From: Prorocentrum cordatum
Taxonomy: Eukaryota > Sar > Dinophyceae > Prorocentrales > Prorocentraceae
DNA length: 64,000 nt
Direction: 5' to 3'
NCBI GenBank assembly: GCA_963575745.1
Contig: CAUYUJ010007502.1
Coordinates: forward strand, 262,501 to 326,500
In this document: one piece after another, positions 59,930 to 64,000 of the stretch
How positions within the stretch are numbered: position 1 is the first letter of the stretch
Layout of the letters: each line of letters starts with the position of its first letter
Notes under the pieces: model-generated
Database searches by the model: none
What the model was told of the DNA's origin: nothing
What the model saw: the letters and a program-made list of their open reading frames with translations, nothing else
Translations under genes and position numbers: made by a program

Positions 59930-61575
59930 TACTGGCAAGGGGATCCTGTGGGTCCTTGGACGGCTTCGGGGGCTCCCTGACGCCTCTGGACACCCTTCCC
60001 AAATGAGCCTCGGCACTCCAAAAAGACCCTACAGGGGGCCAAGAGGGCCCCACGACGGCCCAAGACGCCCACAATTGCTTCGAGAAGTCTTGTCAGGCCT
60101 CCAAGACGCCCCCCAAAGGGTTTCAAAATGCCTTCCGGGCGAGACCCAATAGGCAACAGTCATGTATTGTCCTTGGGCGTTCCACGGGTTGTCCTGTTGT
60201 CTCGTGTTCCGCTTGCCGACGCTCAGGGGCTGCACAAGAAGCTTACCAGATCGCTCAAAGACGGCCCAAAAACGTCCAAGAGGACCATCACACCCCAAGA
60301 TGGCGCCAAGACGGCCCAAGTTGGCCCAAGAGACCCCCAACAATAAGCCTCGACTCCCCGAGCAGGTCTTGAAGGAGGGCCGAAAGGGGCCCCAAAAGAC
60401 GCCCCTGAGACGTCGACGTTCTCTTCAAAACGGCCCACCCAGCCTCGAAGACGCCCCCACGAGGCTCCAAGACCCCCTCCGAGAGGGACCCACACGCCGA
60501 ACACGAGGAAAACGAGAGAGTTCCCACTGGTTGTTCAAGAATTAGGTGACCACATGCGAACCCTACCCCTACCCCGCACGATTTCTGAGGGGGGGGGGGG
60601 GGTTCAGTCCGTTCGGGAGCTCCCGAGCGAAGTGAACCCCACCCTCCCCCTCAGAAATCGTAGGGGGTAGGGGTAGGGTTCGCATGCGGTCCCCTAAAGG
60701 ATTCTGCCGTTGTCGCTTGTTCCGCTTGCCGACGCCCCAAGACTGCCCAAGATTTGTCCCAGATCGCTCCAAGACGGCCAGGGGCGTTCAACAGGACGCC
60801 AGGCGCCAGGACGGTCCAGGAGGAGCCGAAGGCGGCCTATTAAGCCCAAGAGGGCCCCGCGAATGAGCTTCGACCCGCCAGAGGGACCCCGAAGCCAAGA
60901 GGGCCTCTAGACGCCCCGAAGACGCCCGCACTTGCTGCGAGACTGCACAACAGGCCTTCAAGACCCCTAAGAGGTTTCCAAAATGCCTTCCGAGAGAGAG
61001 AACCACAAGTCAAAGCCTCTGGTTTTCGTAAGGTCTGTCAAGTTCTCCCGTTGTAGCTTGGTCCGCTGGCCGGCGCTCAGGGGTTGCCCAACGGCTTACC
61101 AGATCGCTCGAAGATGGCCCAAGGAAATCCAAGAGGGCCCCAGCACACCCCAAGAGCGGCGCCGAGACCGCCGAAACGGGCGCCAAGGCCGCTCAAGGGG
61201 CCCCAAAAGACGGCGCCAACAAGACGTGGCCCCGAGGGAAGGCAGGAACGGACATTCCCAGCACTCCGCTTCGAGAGGCTTCCAAGAGCCTCCTAGAGGC
61301 CCGCGAGCCGCCCCAACGAGCCCGAAGAGGCTCCGAAGGAGCCTCCCAGGGAGCCCCCCAGAAGTTCCCAAGAGACGCCGCGGCAGCCCACGACGGGCCC
61401 TCCAAGGCAGCCCCAAGAAGCAAAGTACACGATCTGCTTACGAAGTTCGAAGGCTTCTCGCCCTTTCGCCTCCTCGACGGCGCAAGACTGCACCAGAAGC
61501 TGCCCAGATCACCCAAAGACGGGACAAGAGGCACCCGAAAGGGGCCCCAACACGGCCCAAACCATCATGTTGCCG
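59930..61575. repeat. Irregular long tandem repeat (CAAGACGGCCCAAG-type)
   Basis: An anchor close to GTTCCGCTTGCCGACGCTCA, then GCTTACCAGATCGCTC and AAGACGGCCCAA, occurs at about 60207, 60717 and 61058 and, more diverged, near 61478. Spacing is 340-520 bp. It is related in wording to 27990-29260. Confidence 0.6.
60542..60697. mobile_element. Foldback element with telomere-like arms
   Basis: TTAGGTGACCACATGCGAAC and CCTACCCCTACCCC on the left mirror GGGGTAGGGGTAGGGTTCGC and ATGCGGTCCCCTAA on the right, with arms of about 55 bp. A poly-G run and a 60-base centre lie between. The arms contain CCCTACCCCTACCCC, a C-rich telomere-type word. It is inserted in the tandem repeat. Confidence 0.75.
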
Positions 61576-61639
61576 GAGAGCTGTCCGGCAACATGGATGT
61601 CGCCGCCAGCCCGAGGAAAAGGACGAGGAAGAGGATGAG

Positions 61640-61854
61640 AGGGAGATTGATGGTGGAGTCAGGGGATGATGATGGTGATGATAATGCTGATGATGATGAC
61701 GACGATGACGATAACGATGACGATGCTGATGATGATGCCGATGCTGATGATGCTGCTGCTGATAATGATAATGCTGATGCTGATGATGCTGATGATGCTG
61801 ATGATGATGCTAATGATGCTGCTGATGATGATGCTGATGATGCTGCTGCTGATA

Positions 61855-61888
<34 letters not shown>

Positions 61889-61904
61889 CGATGATGATGA
61901 TGAT

Positions 61905-61937
<33 letters not shown>

Positions 61938-61968
61938 AACGATGATGATGATGATGCTGATGATGATT

Positions 61969-62018
<50 letters not shown>

Positions 62019-62035
62019 GATTGTGATGATGATGC

Positions 62036-62093
<58 letters not shown>

Positions 62094-62140
62094 GGTGAGG
62101 AGGAGGAGGAGGAGGAGGAGGAGGAGGAGGACAGGGGGAG
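61640..62140. repeat. GAT and GGA microsatellites
   Basis: GATGAT/GATGCT/GACGAT runs at about 61660-62090, then GGT and GGA runs. The near-pure poly-Asp, poly-Met and poly-His frames are artefacts of the repeat. Confidence 0.95.
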
Positions 62141-62219
62141 GAGGACAGGGGGAGGAAAAGGAGGATGGCGGACGGAATGAGGATTCGAGCGGGAGGATGG
62201 AGTCGTAACCCGTGCTCGG

Positions 62220-62620
62220 CCGTTGGTCCCTTCCCCATTCTTCCCAGATAGTTCAAAGACGGGCCAAGACGCCTTCAAGAGGGCCCCAGCACGGCCCAAA
62301 TCATCATGCTCCCAGAGGAGGAGGACGAGGATGGAAGCGGAACGCTCATTCAGCAGCTGACCCCTCCTCCGTCCTTCCCAGATCGCCCAGTGACGGGCCA
62401 AGAGGCGTCCACGATGGCCAGAACACGGCCCAAACCATCATGATTTTGGAGAGTTTTCTGAGAACATGATTGTTGCCGCCAGTCAGAGGAGGGGGAGGAG
62501 GAGGAGGAGGAGGAGGAGGAGGAGGAGGTGGAGGAGGAGGAGGAGGAGGAGGTGGAGGAGGAGGAGGAGGAGAAGGAGGAGGAGGAGGAGGAGGGGGAGA
62601 TCGATGGCGAACGCAGGGGA
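62220..62620. repeat. Duplicated CGGCCCAAATCATCATG module and GGA run
   Basis: ACGGCCCAAACCATCATG-like modules occur at about 61552, 62291 and 62427, each in the context GGGCCAAGA and CACGGCCC. GGA repeats follow at 62488-62600. Confidence 0.65.
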
Positions 62621-63150
62621 TGATGATAACGAGGATAACAAGATGACGGGTGGGAGGATAGCGGACAAAATGAGGACGCCGAGCGTGAGAATGGAAGCGG
62701 AACCCCTGCTCAGCCGATGCCCCCTCCTTCTCTCCCTCGTTCCATCCCTGCCTGGCAGTCCTCCGTCCCAGCTTTCCTCTCTAGCTTCCTCCCTCCACCC
62801 TCCTTCTCTCCCTCCCCACGCTTCCCCCTCGCACGACCGCAACGACAACGTGGCCTCAGGACCGCCGAAGGGGCCCCCAAGACACCACAAGAGGGCCCCA
62901 AGAGGCCCCCCGAGACCCACCACCCCCCAACAGGCTGCCTGACAGAGTCCCGAGCAGCAACCGCGGCGACGCCGATGACACTGGCGGCGCAGCGACCACG
63001 GCGACCACGGCGACCACGGCGCGGCGGGAAGCCATTTTTGACTCCAGGCGGCCGCCGAGAACGGCGACGGGGCGAATATGCCTAGAGTCCCCAGCTGGCG
63101 CACGAGGCGCCATGGGGGCGCCCAGGGCTTGCAGCGTCGCGGGAGCCCAG
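62620..63150. other. Stretch without a supportable gene
   Basis: CT-rich with no recognised coding or RNA signal. Confidence 0.4.
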
Positions 63151-63159
63151 ATGCCCTGC

Positions 63160-63344
63160 CCCTCCTCCTCCTCCTCCTCCTCCTCCTCCTCCTCCTCCTC
63201 CTCCTCCTCCTCCTCCTCCTCCTCCTCCTCCTCCTCCTCCTCCTCCTCCTCCTCCTCCTCCTCCTCCTCCTCCTCCCTCCTCCTCCTCCTCCTCCTCCTC
63301 CTCCTCCTCCTCCTCCTCCTCCTCCTCCTCCTCCTCCTCCTCCG
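63160..63344. repeat. (CCT)n microsatellite, about 185 bp
   Basis: Almost pure CTC trinucleotides with one interruption near 63275. Confidence 0.97.
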
Positions 63345-63504
63345 AAGTAAGAATCCCCAACTGCAAATACTGTCTGGGAGATTACAGGAGATGAGATTGC
63401 CAGCACGTTCTCGTTCCGCAAGCGTCTCAGCAACGGGCGGCGCCCGGAGTTCAAATCGACCCGGCCGTCCTTCGCTCCGCTATTATAAACGAATTTGTGG
63501 TACG

Positions 63505-63665
63505 CGGTCGGATCTAGCCTCTTGCAGTCTCTTGCGGTGCACCAGTCATGCGTGAGAGCATCCCGAATTCCAGTCGGATCTAGCCTCTTGCAGTCTCTTG
63601 CGGTGCACCAGTCACGCGTGAGGACATTCTCTTGCGGTGCACCAGTCACGCGTGAGGACATCCCG
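63505..63665. repeat. 65-bp tandem repeat, two and a half copies
   Basis: GGATCTAGCCTCTTGCAGTC with TCTTGCGGTGCACCAGTCAC starts at about 63510 and 63575. A truncated third copy starts at about 63628. Confidence 0.85.
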
Positions 63666-64000
63666 CATTCGTTCCTTGGGCGTTCGAGGCCAAAAGAGCT
63701 TGTTCTGCACCGCTGCTGGCGCTTGTTTCGTCGCCCACGCAGCCCTCTTGCGCATAGAGTCCGCGTGGTGGTCATGTCCAAGGCGCACGGAGACGACTTC
63801 CACGCCTGAGCCAGGACCCAAGAACTCATTGCGCGATGTCTGACCCCGAACCAAGCCGCCAGGTTCGGTCTTTGAAGGCCACCGCGGCGGTCGCGGCGGC
63901 CACAAATCGGGGCAAGGTTTTTATCAAGGGGTGGCGTGCCCCTTCCCAGCCCCCCCCCGCTCTGCGATGCAGACGTGGCTCATAATTCACGATGCAGCGA
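63666..64000. other. End of window, no supportable gene
   Basis: GC-rich, with no recognised gene or repeat. Confidence 0.35.

Noticed and set aside
61593-62256. Poly-Asp, poly-Met and poly-His frames
   Set aside because: Pure products of the GAT and GGA microsatellites.

Overview
The window is nuclear DNA of a dinoflagellate. Five sequence signs support this. (1) The last 15 bases of the dinoflagellate trans-spliced leader, CCATTTTGGCTCAAG, sit at the exact 5' end of a LINE. (2) A single-domain voltage-gated cation channel carries EF-hands and is split by introns with GT, GC and probably GA donors. (3) Two introns have inverted-repeat ends and direct repeats at the splice sites, as expected of introners. 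(4) The DNA is very GC-rich. (5) Minisatellites, microsatellites and short foldback elements are abundant. No bacterial operon, tRNA or rRNA gene was recognised, and the genus cannot be told.

Layout. 1-345 is a degenerate TTAGGG-like array. 346-9528 is mostly repeats, including about 23 copies of a 103-bp unit at 3821-6195. 9529-15973 and some sequence beyond is LINE element 1. It has ORF1, then an endonuclease-RT ORF2 without its own start, and a perfect A AAA AAC heptamer in the overlap with the required -1 direction. 17000-24400 holds candidate minus-strand exons, a segmental duplication, MITE copies and a 157-bp foldback. 24432-39165 is the one clear host gene, a channel in nine traced exons whose introns are full of tandem arrays and MITEs. 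39200-52256 is repeat-dominated: 73-bp and CTGAGG arrays, GT, GACGA and CCT microsatellites, and several foldback elements. 52269-57715 is LINE element 2, apparently full length: a 12-bp target-site duplication, the spliced-leader remnant as 5' end, ORF1, one UGA followed by CUAG, an in-frame ORF2 (endonuclease, RNase H, RT) and a (GTGAA)3 tail. 57716-64000 is CGT, GAT and CCT microsatellite and longer tandem repeats with one unidentified minus-strand ORF.

How the parts fit. Both LINEs appear to make an ORF1-only product and, by recoding, a longer ORF1-ORF2 product: a -1 frameshift in element 1 and stop readthrough in element 2. The SL remnant says that element 2 was copied from a trans-spliced mRNA. 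The channel is a plausible Ca2+-modulated plasma-membrane cation channel. Several short TIR families recur, one of them three times with a different 5-bp target duplication each time, and a related TIR forms the ends of one channel intron. Exon joins, recoding and introner origin are read from sequence only and have not been tested.
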